Assembly (NCBI GenBank): GCA_964006375.1
Contig: OZ023265.1
Span: forward strand, 11,545,295 to 11,609,294
From: Tillus elongatus
Lineage: Eukaryota > Arthropoda > Insecta > Coleoptera > Cleridae
Length of the DNA stretch: 64,000 nt
Direction: 5' to 3'
The position numbers and the translations under genes are program-made. The notes beneath the pieces were generated by a model. The model ran no database searches. It worked only from the letters and a program-made list of their open reading frames with translations, and was not told where the DNA came from. This document shows, in pieces, positions 34,055 to 50,619 of this stretch; position 1 is the stretch's first letter, and every line of letters begins with the position of its first letter.

Positions 34055-34407
34055 TGTTGTTTCAAGGGCGGCGGTATGTTTATTATTGAACCTTTAAAGT
34101 ATCAGGTAGCCAACCGATGCTTTGAAGTATCAGGTAGCCGACTGAGACAGCCCCTCTAACCTTCAAGGGTAGGTAGCTCTCAGTCCGCTATGCACTGGAC
34201 ATTGTCAATTGCGATCCCGACTTCTGCTAAAGCTCGGTCGCTGGTGTGCAAGTTTGTAACATAAGATGTAAATATACTTATCGTTCAACACATTGCGTGT
34301 TTATAAAAGTATTACCATCCTCAACACATTGCGTGTGTATCCAAAGGTACATCCCAAGGTGATTAACCTCGTTTCTAATTGAAAGAGAATCACCATCTAC
34401 CGCAACA
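34055..34407. mobile_element. Solo LTR with perfect 4-bp target duplication
   Basis: 353 bp beginning TGTTG and ending CAACA, flanked on both sides by ATAG (34051-34054 and 34408-34411). Internal direct repeats AAGTATCAGGTAGCC (about 34097 and 34125) and ACACATTGCGTGT (about 34289 and 34322) are seen. There is no coding sequence. It is a different family from the LTRs at 16652 and 22504; orientation and superfamily are not settled. Confidence 0.75.
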
Positions 34408-34411
34408 ATAG

Positions 34412-35477
34412 TTTAATAAATAAATGTAGTAGGGAACATGGAATAACAGACATATTGGCCACATATTTCTCAAGAACAGTAGTAGACAAAAAAAAAGTAA
34501 TAAAAAATGTTAATTCTGTGGTCTTGAGTAGTGATGGGTCGTTATTTAACGGTTGTCGAGCCGCAACGGTATCCACCAGTTATGGATTTATAAAAATAAC
34601 AGGTACAAAATAACGCTTTTTACACTAAACTAGAATTCGGAGTCGTATCTGTTTCAATTCCACTGCAACTAGGTTCGATGAATAAACATCGGTTTTCATC
34701 GGCAACTGTTAAATTTAACTATTTAACGGGATGAATGGACATGCGACTGGGAATGATAAATATGTATGGGTATGCTATGCAGTATAGAGCGGACTTTACT
34801 TCATAACATATTACTTAACACGTTATTTATACTAGTGTGGTCGCTCTCGCTCACAGCTTTGGGAATGTAGGATACTATCGATCGACTATCCAGTTTAAAA
34901 TAACAGATAAATAACTGAAGCTGTTATTCTCAACGGTTATTATAAAATAACGTAACTGGCTTCAACGGTTGATAGAACATAACGGTTTTGCCCATCACTA
35001 GTATTGAGTGGTGTCTCAGATCTGGGGCTACTCCCGGACGATATACAGGTGACAGGGAAAACTAAAGGCAAATATTCCCCGAAATTAAATAGCACCCAAC
35101 TCGCTGAGATAATAAAAAATGAAGAATGGAGTGAATGTCTAGAACTGGACAACCCAAATTTAATAGCCAAAAATATTGTCAGCACACTTAAAACTGTCTA
35201 CAACAAAAGTAAAAGTAAAGTCAAGGGTTCGATATATTCAACCGTGGATGACCAATGGACTTATGACATCAATAAGACAAAGAAATGGAATCAAGATAAT
35301 TGCTACTTGCAACCCAAAAATCCTAACGCTTTGGGAGACCAGAGAATACCGTAAAATCCTCACTAAATTAATAAATAAAACAAAAACCTCTCATTCTAAG
35401 AACTTCACCCAAAGCATGTGTGGCCCAAAACGAACATGCAACATTATAAAACAAGTGGCATGCAGACGCAGCAGTGT
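34412..35477 (+). pseudogene. LINE endonuclease C-terminal/linker fragment, split by a hAT MITE
   Basis: Removing the MITE at 34529-35000 joins ...YFSRTVVDKKKVIKNVNS and VVLSGVSDLGLLPDDIQV, which resembles the end of an apurinic-type LINE endonuclease (normally SDH, here SDL). A linker region follows (ending FTQSMCGPKRTCNIIKQ). At 35477 the sequence jumps to the LINE 3' tail, so RT is absent. This suggests an internally deleted copy or two adjacent insertions. Confidence 0.5.
34529..35000. mobile_element. hAT-type MITE with 8-bp target duplication
   Basis: TIRs TAGTGATGGG...CCCATCACTA enclose 472 bp. The flanks GTCTTGAG (34521-34528) and GTATTGAG (35001-35008) are an 8-bp duplication with one change, as expected for the hAT superfamily. 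TAACGGTT-type subterminal repeats occur at both ends. There is no transposase frame. Confidence 0.85.
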
Positions 35478-35702
35478 GCGAGTGTAAAGCTCTGGACCGC
35501 AAAAGACAACTGATCTATGGACAGCCTAGACCGGAGACAGAGCAATATAAAACTTCACCCTACCAATTGCTGTGCAGACTAGTCCAACGCACAGTGATTT
35601 TGGAATGGGTGGAGTAAGAAAGACATAGGGCATGCACTATACGCCAAAGACTGAGGTGCTATCGGGGCGGCAACACGCGGAGGAGCCCCAAGGAAAAAGA
35701 AA
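35478..35702 (+). pseudogene. LINE 3' tail, same family as 9977-10207
   Basis: Starts at TGCGAGTGTAAAGCTCTGGA and runs to CGGCAACACGCGGAGGAGCC plus an A-rich tail. It encodes only the last C-terminal residues of the ORF2 zinc-finger tail. Confidence 0.75.
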
Positions 35703-35904
35703 ACATAATATTTATAGTTTTTGCTAAAATCGTTGAGCTAAACATTTATTTCAAGACGCCAGAAGGTTATTTTGATTTCTCAAAAAAAGTTAAATTAGGA
35801 CTATGGCTGTTTTTGTAATCAACGCCACCTTTGTTTCCATATTAAAATCATGGTCAGCTGACAAATTAAAATGAGCTATATTCTGTTTCATTAACAACAG
35901 ATTA

Positions 35905-36362
35905 AGGTGTACTGGGCGGACTGTCCAAGGCTCAGACATGCGAAGTCAATAATTGACGGACCCAGTTCAAAGAGAGCTGTGGAGCTGCTAAACCTTAGCA
36001 GAGGACAGCTCAGAAACACAACAGGTCTTTTGACGGGACACATGGCCGTCAAGAAACACCTGCATAAAATGGGGCGGTTCGAGGGGGAACTTGCATGCAG
36101 ACTCTGCGGCGAGGGGGAGGAATTAGCCCAGCACATCTTGTGCGAGTGTAAAGCTCTGGACCGCAAAAGGCAACTGATCTATGGTCAGCCTAGACCGGAG
36201 ACAGAGCAATATAAAACTTCACCCTACCAATCGCTGTGCAGACTAGTTCAAGGCACAGTGATTTTGGAATTGGTGGAGTAAGACTAAGGGTATGCACAAT
36301 CAACCAAAGGTTGCAGTGCTATCGGGGCGGCAAGGCCGCGGACGAGCACTGAGGAAAAAAAA
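35905..36362 (+). pseudogene. LINE ORF2 C-terminal domain and 3'UTR
   Basis: The frame YWADCPRLRHAKSIIDGPSS..LLNLSRGQLRNTTGLLTGHM..CRLCGEGEELAQHILCECKALDR ends at 36281. It is the tail of LINE ORF2 proteins that carry a C-terminal RNase H and CCHC-like finger (CxxC...H...C visible). The 3'UTR GCGGTGCTATCGGGGCGGCA and poly(A) follow. It is 5'-truncated and the longest of the four fragments of this family. Confidence 0.8.
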
Positions 36363-37600
36363 ACACAATTTTATTTTAAAAAAAAGCGGCCATGTTCCGT
36401 TAAAGTGGGCGGATATGCATGAGTGGCGAGATATGAGCCAGCACTTTCGTGTGAGCATTGTCATTCGATGGATCATTGGAAGAAGTGTCATGTGCTTGAC
36501 AGTGATTTACTTAAATATTGATATTTCGTGATTAATGCTGCTGTAAAATGGATAATAAAATTCTTTGTGATGACTGGTACGCAAAGAAAACAAAGTGCAA
36601 GTGCCTGAGTATAGTAGTAGTAGACTTAGCAGTGAAGAAGCGGTTGTGGTGGCAAAGAATAAGAAATAGTGAATTATGACTCTCTTAACCTAGCCAAATG
36701 CCACGTCATCTAATTAGTCACGCGCATGAATGGATTAACGAGATTCCCACTGTCCCTACCCACTATTTAGCGAAACCACTGCCAAGGGAACGGGCATGAA
36801 AAAATTAGATAAAAAGTTTGATAACTGTAATCAATCTGAAATAGCTGTATTAGAAGATATTGGTCGTTGCGCTATTATCATGAAACAGAAGATGTAAACA
36901 AAAAACAAGTTAAAAGATGTGGTCCATAATACTGTACAAAAATCCTCATTATTCAAACTACTTAACATTCTGTACTTATGTTCAGGGCTCATGTTGATCA
37001 CGACCATGACAAAAAATGAAGTTTCAATTGTCACAAGGTTTGAGCAATAATGTATAAGGAAAAAACTGTTCGAATTAAAAATAAAACCTAAATCACTAGA
37101 GTGAAATCACACAAAGATAAAAGATATCAAAACCCCTAAAATGTTCCAGTCGATAAACTACTTGAGTGTTCGACATCGTCCAAATAAAGCCAACTACCAT
37201 CAGCTTAGGCAAGTTATAAGTTTGGATACTTTTACCTATAAATTTACCTATGAAGGTTACCCATTAGGTTTTTCTGATTTCCTACAACGATTAAACTAAG
37301 CCAGGTTTCTGCTTTGCCATTTCAACAAAATATTTAATTGAAATTTCAAAAAATGCAAGTGTGGTTTATGCAGATGTTAGTACAAGTCATTTGACGTTGC
37401 AAAAGTCATGTCCATATGTCTCAAGGGCTGGACCGATTCTTATCACAGGGCAAACATAACAAAAGAGGTGCCTGTGCTACAGAACGATATTGATTATAGT
37501 TACTACCAAATTTCAGCCGGTCAAAGTGAGGTTTTTGGAAGGCAGTGGAAAAGTAATGATGAACCTTATTCTGTGAATGATGTTACCACCAATTAACAAA
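36363..37600. other. Intergenic, nothing recognised
   Basis: Small frames only. The frame at 37408-37596 has no recognisable family and may be the edge of the LINE that follows. Confidence 0.35.
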
Positions 37601-37601
37601 G

Positions 37602-38893
37602 ATGAACGGGGACAGGGAAAATATGACCGCTCAGGTGTTTACTGAATGTATAAATTTATACTATGATAGGCAAATCCTGGATATTGTAAACGAGTATACC
37701 TATCTGGGGATTCCTTTCAAATTTAACGGTATATATCACGAAGCATGTAAGGGGAGAGTGAGCGAGGCAAACATCAGTCTGGGAGCTGTTAGGCACGCGC
37801 TTACAAGGGTATGTAATGCCGGATGGACGACAAGTCTTGTGGTGTCGGCCTTGAGTTATGCAGGTGGTATTTGGGGGCTCAGATACACTGAGAATGTGGA
37901 GGTTATACAGAGCAAATTCTTAAAAGGTCAAAATTTTCTGCCCAAGAACACGCCTGGTTACATACTGCATCTTGAATTTAACCTACCCAGGCTGGGATAT
38001 TATGTGCTGAGAGCGGCGCTACATCTACTCTTAAAGCTGAATAGCATGCAGAGGGACAGGTATCCTGCGGTTGCTTTGGAACAGCTGAACTATTTGGATT
38101 CCTCAGCCACAAATATAATCGATCTTGATTGGTTTAGTCAGCTAAAGGGCATACTAGCGGGGATTGGAATGGAGGGCACGGATATCTTAGCCAATTTGCG
38201 CGAGAATGACATAACAACTATACTTGGCATTTACACAAATCATAGCCGAACATTGGATGAGAACTGCTCCTTGCTTTCTGTTAACTACCCCCAGTACAAA
38301 TTCCTGTTGGGAGACAGCACTGCATTTGTATTACTCCCTTTGTATTTACAAAGGTTTATGCTCCAACTACGTACAGCGGGAAGCAGGGAGGTGGTTCTGA
38401 TTTTCGGGACTATCAAATACCGATTAAACAACCTACAAGAAAAATGCACTATTTGTAACTTAAACGAAAATGAAGATCTAAAACATATAATTTTTGAATG
38501 CCCCATGTACCGGCCAATTAGAAAAGACCTTGAGAGTCGCCACCTGGATAGAGACATACATTTAGTATTAAGGGAGTTGGAAGGGAAGCACGTTAAAAGT
38601 TTTGTATAACTTTTTAAAGAATGCAATGTTAATAAGAGCATTTATATTGAATGAGTAAAACCCCTGCTGTTTTTGTTTTGTTTCTGATAGCCATTGAGTT
38701 TTGAAGGACATCTTTATATTCGCAATCGTGTTAATATCTAGTTTTATTAGACTTACCCATATTTGGCTGTGTTGACATTTAGTTTAGTTATTATTTGGAT
38801 TTTATATTTAAGCTTAAATTATTGTTGGAAAACACCACACCCTTGTTCATGTTTTCTGTATCGATTGAACAATAAATTTATTATTATTATATG
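37602..38893 (+). pseudogene. LINE ORF2 3' half (RT thumb to C-terminal finger) plus 3'UTR
   Basis: The 335-codon open frame includes VNEYTYLGIPF (the position where LINE RTs carry YLGV/YLGI) and ISLGAVRHALTRV. A long linker follows, then a C-terminal finger CTICNLNENEDLKHIIFECP. The 3' end is AACAATAAATTTATTATTATTAT at about 38870-38892, a (TTA)n tail. The catalytic palm is missing, so it is 5'-truncated, but the retained frame is intact, implying a fairly young copy. It is a family distinct from the other LINEs here. Confidence 0.75.
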
Positions 38894-39719
38894 CAAACCT
38901 GTCATTGACCATTCATTTAAGTTACATGCAGAGCTAAAAGACATACTTGTAGAAGAACAAATAAAAGAAGGACATCCATCCAAAGCCAAACGAGCTTTGA
39001 TTATTCAATAAGTGATTTGACTCCTTATTCAACACACCTAGATAGTTATTTTAATTAGGTTTCTTACAGTCCTTGCAATTAATGTTTGATCTTATTGCTC
39101 CATCTTCAATAAAGCATTGTTTTCATATTTTCCAATGTTTTATTTTTATTTAGTTTACCAAATGCGACCTCCGCAGATAGGTTAGGCATTATTACATAGT
39201 TTTTCAACATTTTTTGCCAAAATTGTATTAAACAAGACTTACGATTTGCTTCTTTATTGCTTATATTACTGCCAATGTATTTAAATAGCTATAGAAATAA
39301 CTCTATGGCTGCCTAATATGACATTTGTGGCTGATCAGTCTTGTTATACTTGCTGACCATAAGTGACGACCCAATTGACTATATTTTCCAACAGAAAACA
39401 TTTTAGAGCTGACCAAAACCTCAATATTATGCTAACCGTTTAAATGATAACCTTAATATATTTGCAAATGCTGCAGTTATTCTAGCAAGATGGAGCCACT
39501 GCTCATAAAACTATTCATAACCATTTTTGAGCAAATTTTTGTTGTATACACTAGTCAGATAAAAAATGATGAAACAAAAATGTTGCTTTGCTGAGTCCTT
39601 GTCTCTCGTCTATCAAAATACAGACATTTAAACAAAAAACACACACAAAAAACCATTTACCATTTAGATACAACCCAAATATACTTTTTAAATAAACACA
39701 AACACTACATGAAAAACAA
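38894..39719. other. Region 3' of the CDCA3-like gene, nothing recognised
   Basis: AT-rich; presumably part holds the 3'UTR of the minus-strand gene. No motif is certain. Confidence 0.4.
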
Positions 39720-45449
<5,730 letters not shown>

Positions 45450-46504
45450 AGTGTTTTCTACAAGTCTCTTTTACGAATAATAAAATAGTTAAAGCACACA
45501 ATACACACGTTCCTGTTTAGTATTATCCGTTCTGATAAGATATACCTTTTCCTTTTAAACTTCAAATCCAAAACAAATGGAACCGTTACATTTTATTTCA
45601 GACCGTTGACAGCCGACCGTTGCAAATGATAAACGAATACGAGATTACCAGTTGCCAGATTTACGTAGTTCTATTATGCCTACTAGATAAAGTCCATAGA
45701 GAAATCCGATAAGGATATCCATATCCATAGACAATCTCTAAATGTAAGATGTTGATGAGTTTAAAACTAAATTATTATATATTAAGATCTCGTTGTTTGC
45801 TAAACATTTTCGTAGCAATCTGCCACCATCACAGTCTAGCTGCGATGTCGCCTTGTCGTCGCAATTATGATGCCAGGTCTCCATCAGCTCTTTTCATTTC
45901 ATTTTAGTATCTGCATTAATTATTCAATTGGGACAAACCTTCTTGGTCTACATCTTTCGTTGTTTTCAAGTCAGTATGTGTCCTTTTAATAATGTTGTTA
46001 GAAAGTTATGTTTCAGAAAATGTCCAACGAAATTTTTCCTTTTCCGCTAAGTAAGCCTCTAAATAACTTTATTGCTGCATGGGTTGTTGCTAAATAAGTT
46101 TCGCTGCCCCCATTCCTCCTCTTCATGCACTCTCGTTCGTTGTATTCTTCTGCTTGGCCTCTGTGTAGACTTTAGAAATCTATTGCGATCACTTACGACT
46201 CTCTACATAATAATTTCTATACTTGTATTGGGCTTCTTCAGGCAGATATTTAAATAATGGTTTGCTTAAAGGAGCTCCTGGAGCGTATTGAATGTAATAT
46301 AGGGCGAAGAACTGGGTAGAGCAGTAACCAGCCAAGTATACATCACATAATTCAATTAGATGTTTGCTTTGAAAGTCTTCACCTTCTGAATCACGTTCGT
46401 CTATATATACTTGCTCTTATATTTTCAACACAAGCTGCTTTAGGTCACTTGCTTCCTTACATATTCTACTCTTAACTTCATACTACAACTCACTGTTGTA
46501 CGAC
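45450..46504. other. Upstream region of the CDCA3-like gene, nothing recognised
   Basis: Presumed promoter side of the minus-strand gene (45450-45700). No TATA or other motif is certain. The remainder is unidentified. Confidence 0.35.
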
Positions 46505-46850
46505 CGCACTGGGTTGAGCGCTGGAGGGTGTCGTGGGTCCAGACGACCCAGAGGTGGTTGAGATCTTTGATGAGCGGTATACACCCGGAGTGTGTTTCGA
46601 AACGGGCGGACTCGATGGGATGTCGCCTTGAGTATAGCACTGCTGGGTGTCGCGTTTAGACGAACCCGGAAGAGAGCTAAGATCTCTAGGGGTGGATTAC
46701 AACTGGAGATTGGATGCTGTTCGAAAGCGGGGCATCATGATACCGCCTCGAATCAAACACTGACGGATGTCGGGTCCAGACGAACACTGAGAGAGGTTAT
46801 CTCTCTTTGAGCTTCGAAACGGGCAAGCTTCACTCAGGTGGCAATACACC
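46505..46850. repeat. Diverged tandem repeat, about 119-bp period, nearly 3 units
   Basis: The block GG(G/A)TGTCG followed by CCAGACGA or TTTAGACGA recurs at 46526, 46645 and 46765 (spacings 119 and 120). Each is followed by an AGATCTTTGA / AGATCTCTAG / TATCTCTCTT equivalent and GTTTCGAAACGGGC / GTTCGAAAGCGGG / TTCGAAACGGGC. It is GC-richer than its surroundings. No protein or RNA family is recognised. Confidence 0.65.
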
Positions 46851-47664
46851 TGCCAAACAAACTTTCACCTTCAAGAAAAGATCGACTTTCGCAGGGAGCT
46901 GGAATTGATGGGTGAAATTTAAGTATTAGACTACGTGGGCCATAATAGACATAAGGTTGCAGTGGAGGGACCGGAATAGTCCACTCACAGTGAATATAAT
47001 CTAACTGACATCGCGATATATGTTTATTTGGTATGGTTTGGTTAGTGTCACAAAAAAGTTTTTATACAAAATTATTGAAATATTCATTAGTAGTATGCAT
47101 TAGATACCATTTCGAACACCTTTTAGAACATAACCGTTGTTAAACTTAAGGTATTTTATGCCAGTTCTTACTCTAATTTTATTTATTGGAAAATTCATAA
47201 GCATGCAACCAGTAGAGCAAATGCAACGATTCTCTACGCACATAGACAGGTTTTCCCACAGAGAACCGAATTTTTGAAGAAACCAAGAGATCATTCGATT
47301 TGACATTTATAACGTGAGACCGACTCTGTAAAACGAGGAAGGGGGAGTAAATATCAAAAATATTTCAAAATGTGTTCTCCAACCTACATCTCCGATATCA
47401 AATTGTAACATGTTAAAATCGTCACCCTGTGTTGGATTTCTTCTAAAGAACTTTTTGATCAAAACACCATAACATAGCATCGACTTTTAATTTATAGTTG
47501 TCAGGAATACAGACATAATTTAATTATCTCCTGTCTGATTGTAGGCAGCAGGAGAGGGGTAAATATATTGGCGCGAAATACTAAATGTTTGAATTAAACT
47601 AAAGTGGGTGCATTAGCATTTTTATGTTAGAAAGACTAGCATAGTGGTTCTAATTACCCCTTTA
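46851..47664. other. Intergenic, nothing recognised
   Basis: No supportable feature. The minus-strand frame at 47100-47306 matches nothing known to me. Confidence 0.35.
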
Positions 47665-47666
47665 TA

Positions 47667-49446
47667 CAGGCTGGCGCATTGAAAATGAAATAGGCAGATT
47701 TGCGTCCAGAAAGAAACCCTGAAATACGTCAATTTTAATATTGAGGGGGACATGTTTTGATATAAAACTCAACTTTGTCACATCAACCCCTTAAGGGTTG
47801 TGATAACAACCATTATATTTTAAATAGGGAACATGAGTCGAGTGTTACATCATTTGAAAGCTCTTTCTTTTCTGAATTCAGCACACTATTTTTTTTAGAA
47901 GTTTTATCTCGTTTAAAAATTATTCACAGTTGAAGTTGCAAGAACATATTTAATTCATTATGATAAGAAATGCACTAATTAGTCAATTTTTCGTTAAAGA
48001 AAAACTAAAAACAAAACCAAACGTTCAAAAATGTTTATTCAGTTAAGCAAGTGTTCAAATTGTTGACCACCAGCTTCCATACAAAAGTACAAATTTTGTT
48101 CAAAACGAGCTCTGACATTCTGGAGCATTTGTGGAGTTATTAGACGGCATTCTTCAACAATGCGTCGTCGTAATTCTTCCAGAGACTCCGGTTCTGTTGC
48201 GAAAATTCTACTCTTTAAATGGCCCCATAGAAAGAAGTCTAAAGGAGTTAAATCCGGTGATCTAGGGGGGCACTCAATAGCACCTCTACGCCCAATCCAT
48301 TGCTCTGGAAATTATCTGTTCAAAAACTTTCGCCACTCAAATTGCCATCAAGAAAAATTGGTCCGATTAAACGGTCTCCAAAAATCCCAGTTCAGACATT
48401 CAATTTCTGTGGAGTTTGAGTGTGGACTTCATGAAAATTTCTTGGATTATTATCTGCCCAATAACGACATTTATGACGATTGACTGTAGAGTTTAATAAG
48501 AAAGTACACTCGTCTGAAAAACAGATATTGAACAGAAAGTTCCCGTTATCAGCTATTCGTGCAGCCATAACTTCACAAAACTCCAGCCGCCGATCAAAAT
48601 CATCTTCATTCAGTTGTTGTACAAGATGAATTTTATACAGGTGAAATTTATGGTGCTTCAATATTCGCTGAATAGTTCTTCTTTTGATGTTTGAAACAGT
48701 GGCCAATTTTCTCGTGCTCAAAGTTGGGTCTGCAGCAATTTGTCCTAAAACTTCAATCTCAGTAGTCTCATTTCTAACCGGAAATTCACGTTCAGGATCC
48801 CGTTTTTTGTTGGCTACTGAACCACTTTGTCAAAACTTTGCAACTAACTCCAAAATGTATTTTCTGTTAACATGTCTGTTCGGATGTCGTTCATTAAACA
48901 AATTTGCGGTACGGTTGGCACAGTAATCGTTTTTGAAAAAAAAGAGTAATTATTTCAACTATTTCTTCTACCGAATACACCATTGTGAAATTAATTTTCG
49001 GTAGTACTATCAAGTACCAAACCGACCGATAAACTGAAATAATAAACCGCATTTCTCTCATTCCGATAAGAAATGTTCTGATAGTCAATTTTTTGTTTAC
49101 AAACCAACAAAACATTGACTATCAGCACATTTCTTATCGAAATGAGTGAAATGGGTTTTTGCATCTTCAACTGTGAATAATTTTTAGTTGATATAACTTC
49201 CAAAAAAAAAATAGTGTGCTGAATTCATAAAAGAAATAGCTTTCAAGTGATGTAACACTCGACCCATGTTCCCTATTTCAAATATAAGGGTTGTTATCAC
49301 CACCCTTAAGGGGTTGATGTGACAAAGTTGAGTTTTATGTCAAAATATGTCCCCCTCAATATTAAAATTGACATGTTTCAGCGTTTCTTAAAAAAAATTT
49401 TCTCTGGACGCAAATCAGTCTGTTTCGTTTTCAATGCGCCACCCTA
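47667..49446 (-). mobile_element. IS630/Tc1/mariner-type transposon, copy 2, with full ends
   Basis: Bounded by TA dinucleotides (47665-47666 and 49447-49448) and by TIRs of roughly 300 bp starting CAGGCTGGCGCATTGAAAA and ending TTTTCAATGCGCCACCCTA. The minus-strand transposase is broken into several frames (the N terminus near 48983, then 48721-48392). It keeps NICFSDECTFLLN and NNPRNFHEVHTQTPQKLNV but has lost about 140 bp near 48330 relative to copy 1. A secondary palindrome ATTGACTATCAG(C/A)ACATTTC sits just inside the right TIR (49075-49140). Confidence 0.85.
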
Positions 49447-49699
49447 TATAATCGCGAAGGGCTAGAGAAATTATTTGTGGGTGCAGATTCATAATGAATA
49501 CACATGGTAAAACAATAACAATTTAATAAGACAAAGTTAGGAATTTACATACAAAAATCAATGGGGGAGAGTTGTAATCCAATAAAAGGTGACTTACGAT
49601 TGGAGATGGGTAGGTTGCCGTAACCAGTACGTGGATGATGTCGCGGGTAGCTGAAGGCGTCGTCCAAAGCGGCCGAGGTGTTTCACGTGTCCAGGTGAC
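49447..49699. other. Start of a GC-richer unidentified block
   Basis: From about 49560 base composition rises; the sequence leads into the tandem duplication. No coding match. Confidence 0.3.
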
Positions 49700-50161
49700 A
49701 GATGTGGATTGCGGTGTGTTGGTGCCGCGGTTGAAGGGATTTCTAATCACGGGTCAGTCGCTCGTCGGAAGATTGGTTCTTCTCACGAGGCTCACTGACT
49801 TGTCTACGTGTCAAGGTGACAACCGTGGGTTTTGATGTCTTCACTATGGGTCACGGATCAGGCGATCTTCCTATGATGCTCCCTGACCGCCGACGGAGTT
49901 AAATTTGGTATGACCACAGCATAATCAATCAGATGTGGATTGCGGTGTGTTGGTGCCGCGGTTGAAGGGATTTCTAATCACGGGTCAGTCGCTCGTCGGA
50001 AGATTGGTTCTTCTCACGAGGCTCACTGACTTGTCTACGTGTCAAGGTGACAACCGTGGGTTTTGATGTCTTCACTATGGGTCACGGATCAGGCGATCTT
50101 CCTATGATGCTCCTTGACCGCCGACGGAGTTAAATTTGGTATGACCACAGCATAATCAATT
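49700..50161. repeat. 231-bp tandem duplication
   Basis: The 231-bp unit starting AGATGTGGATTGCGGTGTGT at 49700 is repeated at 49931 with almost no change (one visible C/T difference near 50113). Such identity in a region of old repeats implies a recent duplication or an assembly duplication. The unit holds no gene I recognise. Confidence 0.9.
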
Positions 50162-50600
50162 ATTATGCTGTGTCTGACTACCGCTTTGCCACGACTTTAC
50201 TGGATGTTGGATGATGAAGAAGTGATAGAGTCTTGGACCCTCTTGGAGCTGCTTCTCTCCGTTGTTGTCACTTGATGACACCTGTCACAGGGACGCCACT
50301 GCCAGTACCTGCACCTCTGATGACTGTGGTAGACTTTAAAGAAAGTTGCAGGCTAATAAAGGACACAGTTGGACTCGTGGATGTTAGGCGTGAGCATTCG
50401 ATGATGTTAGGCATGAGAATTTGACAATATTAGAACACAACACTGCTTTCAAGCAGGGAAATCAGCTACATCTGTATTTACTATAAATGCTTATAAATAA
50501 AAACAACAAACAGAATCTTCTAAAATATATTTAATTACTTCAATAAAATAAGGAAGTATATATATTACTGTACTAGATATTTATAAAGGATATAGGTAAT
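50162..50600. other. 3' flank of the duplication and of GTF2F2
   Basis: Unidentified, GC-richer to about 50450 and then AT-rich. The GTF2F2 3'UTR should lie near 50500-50619 on the minus strand; no certain poly(A) signal. Confidence 0.35.
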
Positions 50601-50619
50601 TATAAATATATACATTTAA

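Noticed and set aside
46440..46810. ORFs on both strands over the 119-bp tandem repeat
   Set aside because: No homology that I recognise, and the frames do not follow the repeat period consistently.
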